Origin: Mogibacterium sp.
GTDB lineage: Bacteria > Bacillota > Clostridia > Peptostreptococcales > Anaerovoracaceae
NCBI GenBank assembly: GCA_012840975.1
Contig: DUVP01000001.1
Coordinates: forward strand, 1 to 42,793
Direction of reading: 5' to 3'
DNA length: 42,793 nt
Below, one piece after another: positions 1 through 7,301 of this stretch. Positions within the stretch are counted from its first letter, which is position 1; every line of letters starts with the position of its first letter. Both the position numbers and the translations under genes were made by a program. The notes beneath the pieces were generated by a model. It searched no databases. It saw only the letters and a list, made by a program, of their open reading frames with translations, and was not told the DNA's origin.

Positions 1-145
1 ATTTCAAGGGACATACAAATTGCTTTGTTGTCTCTTTTTTTACTGTTTCAAGGGCCTTTTGGGCCCTTTGACCAGTTCTGCACTATGAAGTTTTCAAGGT
101 TCTGCTGTCATTTGCTTGCTCGTTTTCTTGAGTGACAGCTTCACT
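1..145 (-). other. rrn leader: 5' leader of an rRNA operon running off the left edge
   Basis: Read leftward on the minus strand from the promoter at 146-174, this stretch holds a motif like those found in Firmicute rRNA leaders (CCTTGAAAACTTCATAGTG, around 80-100). It also holds a compact hairpin with arms at 50-56 and 62-68 (AAGGGCC / GGCCCTT) and a repeated CCCTTGAAA at 2-10 and 46-54. No coding capacity is seen. A 16S gene is expected just beyond position 1, but it is not in the window, so the assignment rests on the promoter strength and leader motif. Confidence 0.65.
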
Positions 146-174
146 ATTATAGCCAACTACTTTTGCCTTGTCAA
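146..174 (-). promoter_or_regulatory. Consensus sigma-A promoter, probable rrn P
   Basis: On the minus strand there is a perfect -35 TTGACA (169-174), a 17-base spacer and a perfect -10 TATAAT (146-151). A/T tracts run upstream from 175 to about 215 and resemble an UP element. Perfect hexamers plus A-tracts are typical of stable-RNA promoters. It points away from the neighbouring DUF218 gene, whose 3' end lies at 328. Confidence 0.85.
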
Positions 175-327
175 CTGCTTTTTTTATTTTTTGTAGCTGT
201 TTTTAAGATTTTTTCAAAAATCCTTATTATATTTATCCCTTGGCATTTCTATATTTGTTAATTAAAAAAGAGTCCTTTAAATGGGAGGAAATCCAAAAAA
301 GAGCTCTCTGTTTTTAGCACTGTTTAT

Positions 328-993
328 CTAATGACTTTTTCTGCCATCACCGCGAATATCTATAACATCTCCAAGGTAAGTTGGCTTCGGCTTAATAATA
401 CACTTTATAAAATCTTTATTCCTTGCAAGAACCTCTCTAAAGTCTCTATATAATTGTCCGCCATACCTTATCTCGCGACAGCTCGCACCTTCGGCTTGCA
501 GTCCTAATTTCTGTGCCGTATATATAGAACGATACTCATGATACTTCTGTGTAACTATCAACACTGTTTTTACTGCAAATACTTCTTTCGATCTGTACAT
601 CGATTCATAAGTTGAAAATCCCGCATGATCAAGAAAGATATCTTCTTCCGGCACATCCTGATCCAGTGCATATTCTTTCATAGTCTTAACTTCGTTGTAT
701 TCAACTTGTCCGTTATCTCCCGATAGCAATAATTTTGGTGCAAAACCTTCTTTATATAAATTTATCCCCCTGTCAAGTCTGTCTTTTAGCATTAAAGAGG
801 GTTCTCCATCGAGATTAACCGAAGCTCCAAGCACCAATATGCAGTCGTAATTTTTTCCTCCTTCCGGCATCTCCGAGTCTCCGTAAATATAATCTTTACT
901 TTCAAAAACAACTACATAGTTAATTGTAAAAATAAGTAGAAGTAAAACCGGTATTATAAATGTAAGCTTTTTGAAAATTTTTTTAATAGTCAT
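328..993 (-). CDS. DUF218 (SanA/YdcF/ElyC-like) membrane-anchored protein
   Basis: A 221-residue protein with an N-terminal lysine-rich stretch, one hydrophobic anchor (about residues 10-28) and an external DUF218 domain. The family signature is clear: ILVLGA, then GEPS, RLD and LLLSGD, typical of SanA/ElyC/YdcF proteins linked to cell-envelope integrity in other bacteria. The exact reaction is unknown for this family. ATG at 993 is preferred, with GAGG only three bases upstream; a TTG at 1002 is in frame but has no ribosome binding site. It follows the DUF308 gene by 49 bases on the same strand, so the two are probably co-transcribed as two envelope proteins. Confidence 0.85.
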   Translation of the reverse strand: MTIKKIFKKLTFIIPVLLLLIFTINYVVVFESKDYIYGDSEMPEGGKNYDCILVLGASVNLDGEPSLMLKDRLDRGINLYKEGFAPKLLLSGDNGQVEYNEVKTMKEYALDQDVPEEDIFLDHAGFSTYESMYRSKEVFAVKTVLIVTQKYHEYRSIYTAQKLGLQAEGASCREIRYGGQLYRDFREVLARNKDFIKCIIKPKPTYLGDVIDIRGDGRKSH

Positions 994-1042
994 AAACCTC
1001 AACGTGCTGAAAAGATTATATTCTCAATTTGTTGAATATAAC

Positions 1043-1774
1043 TTATTTGTTTTTTTCTTTTATCTTCTCAATACGCATCCTTCTGATAGATGCTTCTCTA
1101 AGAACCTCCCTTTCTTCAGCCATATTTTCTTTTATTTTCTGTATGCGTCTCTGTGCATTTTTCTGTTCTCTGATTCCTTCTTTTGCTTTTGCAAGAGCTC
1201 TCTTTTCCTCTGCCAAAGCCTCATCGAGTCTGTCTTGATTTCCCGTCAGAAATCTCGGCCTTATATATTCTATTTCAAAAGAAGTTCTGAACCTTCTGAA
1301 GCCTGTAAGTATAATCGCTATACCTATCAAAATCATGGCTTTAAAGTTGAATGTGGAAACATTAAAAAACGTATAAACCGCAAGAAGAATCATTAGAATA
1401 TTGAGAAGCAGTGATGTGTTTTCCTCCAGTGTGTTATGATATACATCAAGAGAATTTGTTCTTATAGATAAAACCCCCTCTATAAGAAGCCACATTGCAA
1501 ATATTGACTGCGCTGTAGTGTCGCTGACAATCTGACCGGTCAAAATAACAATGCCGATAACACCGGCTATTATTCCGTCAGATAATATTCCAAACCCTCT
1601 TCCCGTAATATCAAAATCCGCTTTTATTCCTACTATTATCTCGCATATTCCCATCAGCAAAAAGACACTTCCTATTAAAAAAGCTACTGTTATAAACGCA
1701 GCACTCCCGTTTGCGATACAGAATATTCCGGTTCCCATCATAGCTATACTAGTGATACGCATCAAAGTTCTCAT
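1043..1774 (-). CDS. DUF308 (HdeD-like) membrane protein with basic coiled-coil tail
   Basis: A 243-residue protein. About six hydrophobic segments fill residues 1-165, including the glycine-rich helices typical of DUF308/HdeD proteins. The last 70 residues are a charged, alanine/glutamate/arginine-rich helix likely to form a cytoplasmic coiled coil. The start at 1774 is chosen because AAGGAGG lies 7 bases upstream; an in-frame ATG further out (1810) would fall on the promoter -10. HdeD proteins are linked to acid stress in enterobacteria, but nothing here shows that role. It leads a short leftward unit with the DUF218 gene. Confidence 0.8.
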   Translation of the reverse strand: MRTLMRITSIAMMGTGIFCIANGSAAFITVAFLIGSVFLLMGICEIIVGIKADFDITGRGFGILSDGIIAGVIGIVILTGQIVSDTTAQSIFAMWLLIEGVLSIRTNSLDVYHNTLEENTSLLLNILMILLAVYTFFNVSTFNFKAMILIGIAIILTGFRRFRTSFEIEYIRPRFLTGNQDRLDEALAEEKRALAKAKEGIREQKNAQRRIQKIKENMAEEREVLREASIRRMRIEKIKEKNK

Positions 1775-1800
1775 AGCATTTCCTCCTTGAACATCACGTA

Positions 1801-1829
1801 ATATTATCACGATAATGTGAGTCTTTCAA
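1801..1829 (-). promoter_or_regulatory. Promoter of DUF308 gene with palindrome over the -10
   Basis: Minus strand TTGAAA (1824-1829), 17-base spacer, TAATAT (1801-1806), about 27 bases from the ATG at 1774. A palindrome ATTATC-AC-GATAAT (1803-1816) overlaps the -10 and could be an operator. Confidence 0.55.
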
Positions 1830-1846
1830 GACGATGGTATAGTAGT

Positions 1847-2033
1847 TCAATAAGCTTTTTCTCGTATAATCTTTTTAATTTCTTCTGCACTTATCTTTCC
1901 GCTAACAGCTACATAAGCCCCGAGCATCACAATATTAGCGACCTTAGCAGAACCTATTTCACTTGCGATTTCATTGACAGGAATGTAATATCCCGTCACT
2001 TTCTTATCTTCTATTTTCGCATCAAAACAATCC
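1847..2033 (-). pseudogene. Remnant of 2-oxoacid:ferredoxin oxidoreductase gamma subunit (C-terminal part)
   Basis: Translating the minus strand gives about 62 residues with no start codon. The stretch from residue ~14 reads GYYIPVNEIASEIG, then KVANIVMLGAY, and ends in KKIIREKAY followed by TGA at 1847-1849. This matches the C-terminal third of gamma subunits of the Kor/Vor/Por type. The intact IorB nearby has the equivalent KAADVAKELG and KVMNIVLLGAL. An in-frame TAG lies just upstream, and the first 12 bases overlap the 3' end of the CoA-transferase in another frame. The N-terminal Rossmann part is absent, so this is a truncated, non-functional remnant. Confidence 0.75.
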
Positions 2034-3341
2034 TTTAGCTATAAAAGTCAGTTCTTCTCTGCAACTCGGATGAGCTATTCTAATCAGTGCTTCCGCTCTT
2101 TCTCTTCGAGATTTGTTTCTTAACTCGGCAATGCCATGTTCTGTTATAACAGTATCAGCAAAATTACGTCCGACTGTCACCGGAGTGCCCGGTGGTAATT
2201 CAGCAACTATTGAAGAAGAAAAGGAACCGTCAGCTAAATATCTTCCCGAAGTCAGCAGTGTACACGCCATGCCGCCCTTTGCATGGTATGCTCCTATATG
2301 AAAATCCGGCTGCCCTCCTGCTCCGCTTATCTGCCTGTGTCCAATTCCCTCTGAACAGATTTGTCCTGTCAGGTCGACCAGCAATGCGTTGTTTATCGCT
2401 TTCATGTCAGGCTGTTTTGCTATTGTAAGCGGATTAACAATTAAAGAAGAAGGATACAGCTCAACCAGCGGGTTGTCATTTAAAAATTCATAGAAATTAC
2501 TGTCTCCCATTCCAAATGAACCAATAGTTACACCCTTTTTAAAAATCGAATTACTGTTTGTTACTATGCCTTTTTTTACCAATTCAGGTAATGTATTCGG
2601 AAGCATTTCAGTAAAAATACTTAGGTTCTTTTTTGACGAAAGTCCTGTCGCAACGGCATCCGGTATTCCTCCTATTCCAAGTTGCAAAGTATCACCGTCT
2701 TTTATAAGTTCTAATACATAATCAGCAATCAAAGCCTCCTGTTCATTAGGTACTGCTTTTGGGAACTCAATCATCGGGGTCGAGTTTTCGACGAAGTAAT
2801 CGAACTCGGAAATGTGTACCCAATTATCACCATGCACTGTTGGCAATTTGTCGTTTACCTCACCAATAAGCAAACGAATACCATTCTCTTTTCTTGATCG
2901 GATAACATCTAACTGATAAAAATTCGTTACACCCAGATTGACATAACCTTCATCGTTGGGTGGCGTCACCATGAGCATAAAAACATCTGATCTTGACAAG
3001 ACTTTTCCGGCTGAATCTGAAGCCGTACAGGGTATAAAGTCTCCGAGCCTTTCTTTTAGAATTTTTCTGGAATTATTCATACAGAAAAATGTCTCATAAT
3101 TGATTTTTCCTCTAATTGATTTCAAACATCTTATATCATTGAGGTTGCTCGGCCAGACAGAGACAGCATCTGCAATTGTCACATTTTGTAATTCTTCATG
3201 TCTGGAAAGAATTTCATTAACTAAATGGTCGGTTACCCCGCCCAGACATAAACCTAAAGAAATATAGTCCCCTGATTCTATTTTTTCTGCTATAAAACTG
3301 TTAGAAACAGTCTTCTTTTTATATTCGTCATGCCAAGTCAT
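2022..3341 (-). CDS. CoA-transferase, acetyl-CoA hydrolase/4-hydroxybutyrate CoA-transferase family
   Basis: A 439-residue cytoplasmic enzyme, full length for the Cat1/4-hydroxybutyrate CoA-transferase family. It would move CoA between an acyl-CoA and a free acid through a glutamyl-CoA thioester. The probable catalytic glutamate is E245 in IFTEM. The glycine loop LGIGGIPDAV (221-230) and the later SGAGGQPDF are also family hallmarks. ATG at 3341 follows AAAGGAGGAG. It is separated from iorB by a terminator and has its own promoter. Next to arylpyruvate oxidoreductase it may recover CoA from aryl-acyl-CoA with acetate as acceptor, but this is inference; butyrate or succinate are equally possible substrates. 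Its last codons overlap the gamma-subunit remnant, suggesting a past rearrangement. Confidence 0.85.
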   Translation of the reverse strand: MTWHDEYKKKTVSNSFIAEKIESGDYISLGLCLGGVTDHLVNEILSRHEELQNVTIADAVSVWPSNLNDIRCLKSIRGKINYETFFCMNNSRKILKERLGDFIPCTASDSAGKVLSRSDVFMLMVTPPNDEGYVNLGVTNFYQLDVIRSRKENGIRLLIGEVNDKLPTVHGDNWVHISEFDYFVENSTPMIEFPKAVPNEQEALIADYVLELIKDGDTLQLGIGGIPDAVATGLSSKKNLSIFTEMLPNTLPELVKKGIVTNSNSIFKKGVTIGSFGMGDSNFYEFLNDNPLVELYPSSLIVNPLTIAKQPDMKAINNALLVDLTGQICSEGIGHRQISGAGGQPDFHIGAYHAKGGMACTLLTSGRYLADGSFSSSIVAELPPGTPVTVGRNFADTVITEHGIAELRNKSRRERAEALIRIAHPSCREELTFIAKGLF

Positions 3342-3426
3342 TTTCTCCTCCTTTGTACTATATAAAGTCTTTAACAGGTTGTATTATTTGTTGTTTGCTG
3401 AATAAATTCTTGTTTCCTTTTGTCTA

Positions 3427-3455
3427 ACTATATGTTTACATTTAGAAAAAATCAA
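3427..3455 (-). promoter_or_regulatory. Promoter of the CoA-transferase gene
   Basis: Minus strand TTGATT (3450-3455), 17-base spacer, TATAGT (3427-3432), giving a leader of about 80 bases. It lies just downstream of the iorB terminator, so the gene can be expressed apart from iorAB. Confidence 0.5.
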
Positions 3456-3477
3456 CTATTGAAGTATAGAACATACA

Positions 3478-3512
3478 TATAAAAACGGCCGCTCTTCCGA
3501 GCGACCGTTTAA
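3478..3512 (-). terminator. Rho-independent terminator after iorB
   Basis: On the minus strand, a 10-bp G/C-rich stem (arms ACGGTCGCTC and GAGCGGCCGT, one G-U pair) with a GGAA tetraloop is followed by TTTTTAT. It closes the iorAB transcript. Confidence 0.85.
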
Positions 3513-3548
3513 TTTATTAAATCTTTCTTCTTTTTGACAATCAGTCAA

Positions 3549-4121
3549 CTACATATTGTAGCCTCTGTGGAAAGCTTCTTTGTTGATATCAATAAACTTT
3601 TCCTTAACATTAGCTTCAATTTCAGCATCCCAATCGATGTTGTCAAGACCCATTGCTTTAACGAGTGCTCCAAGGAGAACGATATTCATAACCTTAGGAT
3701 TGCCAAGCTCCTTGGCAACATCAGCTGCCTTGAAAGAAATTACATCGCAGATTCCCTTGAGATGATCGATAATTCCTTCAGGATATTCAGCTGCTCCGAG
3801 GTTCACCGGAACCGGATTGATTCTGTGCTCGTTAACTACCATCTTACCGCCGATCTTGAGGTGGCTGAGCCATCTTAAAGCTTCCATCTCTTCAAAGGCA
3901 ACGATTACGTCAGCCGAACCTTTTCCTACTATAGGTGAATAGACCTTATCCCCAAATCTTACCTGTGTAGATACGTCTCCACCTCTCTGTGACATTCCGT
4001 GAATCTCACTCATCTTAACATCATAACCGGCCGTCATAAGACCGCTTGTCAAAATCTTACTTGCAAGGATTGTACCCTGTCCACCAACTCCTACCAAAAG
4101 GATATTCTTAACTTCATTCAT
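3549..4121 (-). CDS. iorB: Indolepyruvate:ferredoxin oxidoreductase beta subunit
   Basis: A 190-residue subunit of the two-subunit arylpyruvate oxidoreductase. The N-terminal VGVGGQGTILASKIL (10-24) and SEIHGMSQRGGDVSTQVR (38-55) are signatures of the gamma/beta domain shared by Por, Vor, Kor and Ior enzymes. Length is normal for IorB. The start overlaps the iorA stop by one base (TAATG) and has GGAGGTGA upstream, so the pair is translationally coupled. With IorA it decarboxylates indolepyruvate and related arylpyruvates to aryl-acetyl-CoA, reducing ferredoxin. Confidence 0.92.
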   Translation of the reverse strand: MNEVKNILLVGVGGQGTILASKILTSGLMTAGYDVKMSEIHGMSQRGGDVSTQVRFGDKVYSPIVGKGSADVIVAFEEMEALRWLSHLKIGGKMVVNEHRINPVPVNLGAAEYPEGIIDHLKGICDVISFKAADVAKELGNPKVMNIVLLGALVKAMGLDNIDWDAEIEANVKEKFIDINKEAFHRGYNM

Positions 4122-5911
4122 TATCTTGTCACCTCCTCAATTGCCTTAAATGGGCAGACCTGCATACATACTGTGCAACCAGTACAGCTTGTAGCATCGA
4201 TAACGACTTTCTCCTTAGTGTTGATCAGAGCCGGGCATCCGGTTGTCTTAACGCAAACCTTGCAGTTCGTGCACTTTTCCTGGTCAATAACACATTTTGT
4301 CTTGTTCAGAGTTTCAAACTCATCAATATCCTGTCTGCTGAATTTCTTCAGTATGCATGGCCATCTTGTAATGAGTACACAAGGCTCATCCTTAACCAAA
4401 AGCTCGTCCATAGCAGCTTCAACTTCTGCAAGCTTATTAGGATTAACAGTCTTGATATTTTCTTTCTTAACGCCTATAGCTTCGCAAAGCTCAGGAATAT
4501 TTACCTCAGGAGCTTCCTTACCCATCAGAGTATATCCTGTTCCCGGGTTCTGCTGATGCCCTGTCATACCTGTAATTCTGTTATCAAGTACGATTGTAAG
4601 GTTAGTTCCGCCGTTATATACAGCATCCATCAGAGAGTTAACACCTGTGTGAAGGAATGTTGAGTCTCCGATAACAGATACAACCTTAGTTGGTTTACCT
4701 GCATCTCTGAATGCAATACTTGCACCATGTCCTTTGGAAACAGAAGCTCCCATACAAATTGTTGTATGAACTGCACTAAGCGGTGGTGCTGCACCCAAAG
4801 TATAGCATCCGATATCTCCGGTAATCATCAATCCAAGCTTCTTAGCTTTCTTGGAGAGTACATAGTAGAGTCCTCTGTGCGGACAACCTGCACAAAGTGC
4901 CGGAGGTCTTACAACAGGCTGCAGTTCAGCTGTGTAAGTTTCAGGTTCGACGCCCAGGAAAGCCTTTCTTACAAGGTCAGTATTAAGCTCATCGTATTTT
5001 GGAACTACATCTTTACCTATACAATCAATGCCGAGAACCTTAACATTCTCTTCAAGATACGGATCCATTTCTTCTACGATGTATACCTTGTCTACTTTGC
5101 CGGCAAAGTCTTTGATCAGCTTGTCCGGTAGCGGATGAGTGAGTCCAAGCTTCAGATAGCTTGCATCATCACCGAAAGTTTCCTTTGCATACTGATATGC
5201 TACTCCGGAGGTGATAACACCAATCTTGGTGCTTCCCATTTCTACTGTATTAAATTCACAGTCATTTGCATATTCTCTGGCGGCTGCTAATCTGTCCTCA
5301 AGAGTAACTCTGAGTTTCTTAGCGTTAGCCGGAGTTGTAACAAACTTAGGAATATTTGGTTTATAATCAGGAACATCAACTTCTTCCCTATCTCCCAGTT
5401 CAACTATCCCCTTTGAGTGGCAAATTCTTGTTGTAACGTGGAAAAGCACAGGCATATCAAACTTCTCTGAAAGCTCAAAAGCCTTCTTCATGTAATCTTT
5501 TGCTTCCTGTGAATCTGTCGGTTCAAGCATGAGAAGCTTTGCTGTCTTTGCTTGGTTACGATTGTCTTGCTCGTTCTGTGAACTGTGCTGACCTGGGTCA
5601 TCTGCAACGACCATTACGAATCCGCCATTTACGCCTGTATAAGCAAAGCTGTAAATAGGGTCTGCAGCAACGTTCATTCCTACATGCTTCATAGCACACA
5701 TTGATCTAACACCGGCAATAGATGCTCCGATAGCAGCTTCTGCAGCTACTTTCTCGTTAGGAGCCCACTCTGAATATACTTTCTCAGCGTACTGAGGCAT
5801 ATTTTCGAGTATTTCTGTGCTAGGTGTTCCCGGATAAGCCGAAGCAAATCTAACGCCGCCCTCGTATGCTCCGCGAGCGATCGCTTCGTTTCCGGACATA
5901 ATTACTTTCAT
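4121..5911 (-). CDS. iorA: Indolepyruvate:ferredoxin oxidoreductase alpha subunit
   Basis: A 596-residue cytoplasmic subunit. The N-terminal pyrimidine-binding domain contains AYPGTPSTEI. The central TPP domain contains CAGCPHRG, GDIGCYTLG and GDSTFLHTG. Two C-terminal ferredoxin-type clusters sit at C547/C550/C553/C559 and C576/C579/C582/C586. The enzyme carries out CoA-dependent oxidative decarboxylation of aromatic 2-oxoacids made by aminotransferases, feeding electrons to ferredoxin; this is the oxidative arm of aromatic amino-acid fermentation in anaerobes. ATG at 5911 follows AAGGAGGTAAC. It leads the iorAB operon, with a good promoter placed at the 3' end of the pentapeptide gene. Confidence 0.93.
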   Translation of the reverse strand: MKVIMSGNEAIARGAYEGGVRFASAYPGTPSTEILENMPQYAEKVYSEWAPNEKVAAEAAIGASIAGVRSMCAMKHVGMNVAADPIYSFAYTGVNGGFVMVVADDPGQHSSQNEQDNRNQAKTAKLLMLEPTDSQEAKDYMKKAFELSEKFDMPVLFHVTTRICHSKGIVELGDREEVDVPDYKPNIPKFVTTPANAKKLRVTLEDRLAAAREYANDCEFNTVEMGSTKIGVITSGVAYQYAKETFGDDASYLKLGLTHPLPDKLIKDFAGKVDKVYIVEEMDPYLEENVKVLGIDCIGKDVVPKYDELNTDLVRKAFLGVEPETYTAELQPVVRPPALCAGCPHRGLYYVLSKKAKKLGLMITGDIGCYTLGAAPPLSAVHTTICMGASVSKGHGASIAFRDAGKPTKVVSVIGDSTFLHTGVNSLMDAVYNGGTNLTIVLDNRITGMTGHQQNPGTGYTLMGKEAPEVNIPELCEAIGVKKENIKTVNPNKLAEVEAAMDELLVKDEPCVLITRWPCILKKFSRQDIDEFETLNKTKCVIDQEKCTNCKVCVKTTGCPALINTKEKVVIDATSCTGCTVCMQVCPFKAIEEVTR

Positions 5912-5977
5912 CGATAGTTACCTCCTTAAATTATCTCACCTGTTCGTATTAGAATCAGGCAGTTATAATACATTCTT

Positions 5978-6006
5978 ATTATACAATTATTTCGCCTGAT
6001 AATCAA
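5978..6006 (-). promoter_or_regulatory. Promoter of iorAB, buried in the end of the upstream gene
   Basis: Minus strand TTGATT (6001-6006), 17-base spacer, TATAAT (5978-5983). The -35 is inside the last codons of the pentapeptide gene. Inverted repeats flank it: ATCAGGC (5954-5960)/GCCTGAT (5994-6000) and TATAATA (5964-5970)/TATTATA (5977-5983). These could be regulatory. Confidence 0.6.
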
Positions 6007-6772
6007 TGCACTGCTGTCTGTCTATGAAGAAATGTATACCGGGAGAAGAGTCTTTCCATCGATTTTCCTGAAAACCGTTAGCAGGTTCTACCCACTTACC
6101 TACTTCATAATAAAAGTCCGGATCTACTGTAGATTGTGCCCATTCATAGCTTTCTCTTTCATCAATACTTTTAATAGATAACACCTTGGCTTTCGAGACC
6201 CTTCCCGACTCCTGAGTTGCCATACACCTTTTTGCTTCCGCAGGTACCAGCATCATAACAACTCTTAAATCAGTACAACATTTCCATGCTATAAAAGGCC
6301 CCTCCTCGGGACAGGTCATCCTGAACCATTTTGTCCTTTCATCAGTTACAATCTTATCCTGATTAATCGCATCCTCAAGAATAGATGCATAAATATTTGC
6401 ACCTGACAAGTCCACACCTTCCATGTCGTGATATCTGAATGAAGCTCCTCTGGCATTACAATCCCTCATTTTCATTCCTCTGATCTGACAATCATAGAAT
6501 GATACATCATCCATTACTGATCTGCTCAAATCAGTATTCGTCAAATTGCATTTTTCGAAGCTTGCCCTCCAGAAGTCTAAGTCTCTTAAATCACATCCAC
6601 TTAAATCCATATTGACAAGCTTATGTTCTCTAAATGAAACTTTATTGTCTTCTTCACTCAACTTAAGCAATTTTTTAAATTTTTCTTTATTATCTATTAT
6701 AGGTGTTTCATCGTACAGGAAAGGCTCATGTGACCTTGTGAGATATTCACTCTCCGATTTTCTGAAGCCCAT
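5987..6772 (-). CDS. Pentapeptide-repeat protein with C-terminal DUF5758-like domain
   Basis: A 261-residue cytoplasmic protein. Residues about 50-125 form pentapeptide repeats of the A(D/N)Lxx type (for example NMDLSGCDLRDLDF and GVDLSGANI), expected to fold as a right-handed quadrilateral beta helix. Residues about 150-260 resemble DUF5758, with MLVPAEAKR and SKAKVLSI as recognisable blocks. Function is unknown; pentapeptide repeats serve as protein-protein or DNA-mimic scaffolds in other proteins. The start is set by AAGGAGGAG upstream of 6772. It is monocistronic by position, with its own promoter, and its 3' end carries the iorA promoter. Confidence 0.8.
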   Translation of the reverse strand: MGFRKSESEYLTRSHEPFLYDETPIIDNKEKFKKLLKLSEEDNKVSFREHKLVNMDLSGCDLRDLDFWRASFEKCNLTNTDLSRSVMDDVSFYDCQIRGMKMRDCNARGASFRYHDMEGVDLSGANIYASILEDAINQDKIVTDERTKWFRMTCPEEGPFIAWKCCTDLRVVMMLVPAEAKRCMATQESGRVSKAKVLSIKSIDERESYEWAQSTVDPDFYYEVGKWVEPANGFQENRWKDSSPGIHFFIDRQQCIDYQAK

Positions 6773-6826
6773 TTCTCCTCCTTACACATAAAAACAGTTT
6801 GTAAAGAATTATATTATCCAACAGTT

Positions 6827-6856
6827 ATTTTATCATTCACTTCACATTTACTGCAA
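6827..6856 (-). promoter_or_regulatory. Likely promoter of the pentapeptide-repeat gene
   Basis: Minus strand TTGCAG (6851-6856), 18-base spacer, TAAAAT (6827-6832), about 55 bases from the start codon. The stretch between this site and 6997 holds only A/T-rich sequence with no gene. Confidence 0.4.
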
Positions 6857-6996
6857 ATAGACCTTCTCCTTGACTAACTTATTTCTAACCTTTCTTCTTT
6901 TTGTAGAATACATTTATGCAATAAACTAATATTTTTGCCTAAAAAGCGGGATTTCGATTAATATTTTAAATTTTTTGTAAAAAAGCACAATTTAAC

Positions 6997-7025
6997 TTGA
7001 CAATCGCCTTATATATTATTATCAT
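6997..7025 (+). promoter_or_regulatory. Promoter of the lysine riboswitch transcript
   Basis: TTGACA (6997-7002), 17-base spacer, TATCAT (7020-7025). Start of transcription is predicted near 7032, just before the riboswitch aptamer. Confidence 0.7.
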
Positions 7026-7039
7026 ATACACAATAATTG

Positions 7040-7210
7040 AATAACACCTGACCGATAGAGGTCGCGAGGCTTATAAGTACTATCTGCTATAGCGTGGGAG
7101 CTGCAGTTTTGGAAAGGAAGTTTCGCCGAAGTTTAACGGACACCCAAGTCTGTTATCCTGGGACGTTGCAATAAGATACAACGGACTGTCACGAAATGTG
7201 GAGTGCTATC
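7040..7210 (+). promoter_or_regulatory. Lysine riboswitch (L-box) aptamer
   Basis: The conserved core of the L-box is present in order: GATAGAGGTCGCGA (7054-7067), AGTA (7076-7079), GGAAAGG (7111-7117), CGCCGAAG (7124-7131), TGGGACG (7159-7165) and GGACTGTCAC (7183-7192). P1 can form between about 7041-7047 and 7203-7209. The element binds lysine. When it is bound, P1 is stabilised and the downstream terminator is free to form, so the transporter gene is shut off when lysine is plentiful. Confidence 0.9.
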
Positions 7211-7233
7211 ATGGTGGGTCGAAAAGTTACCTT

Positions 7234-7275
7234 ATCCATGACACGTTTCAAGCGTTATTCATGGATTTTTCTTTT
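7234..7275 (+). terminator. Riboswitch-controlled terminator and competing antiterminator
   Basis: The terminator arms are 7234-7241 (ATCCATGA) and 7258-7266 (TTCATGGAT), followed by TTTTCTTTT. The 5' arm can instead pair with TCATGG at 7209-7214, which overlaps the 3' edge of aptamer P1. This gives the expected three-way switch: P1 plus terminator with lysine, antiterminator without. Confidence 0.8.
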
Positions 7276-7301
7276 GTAGGTAGAAAAGGAGGTAACTAAT
7301 A

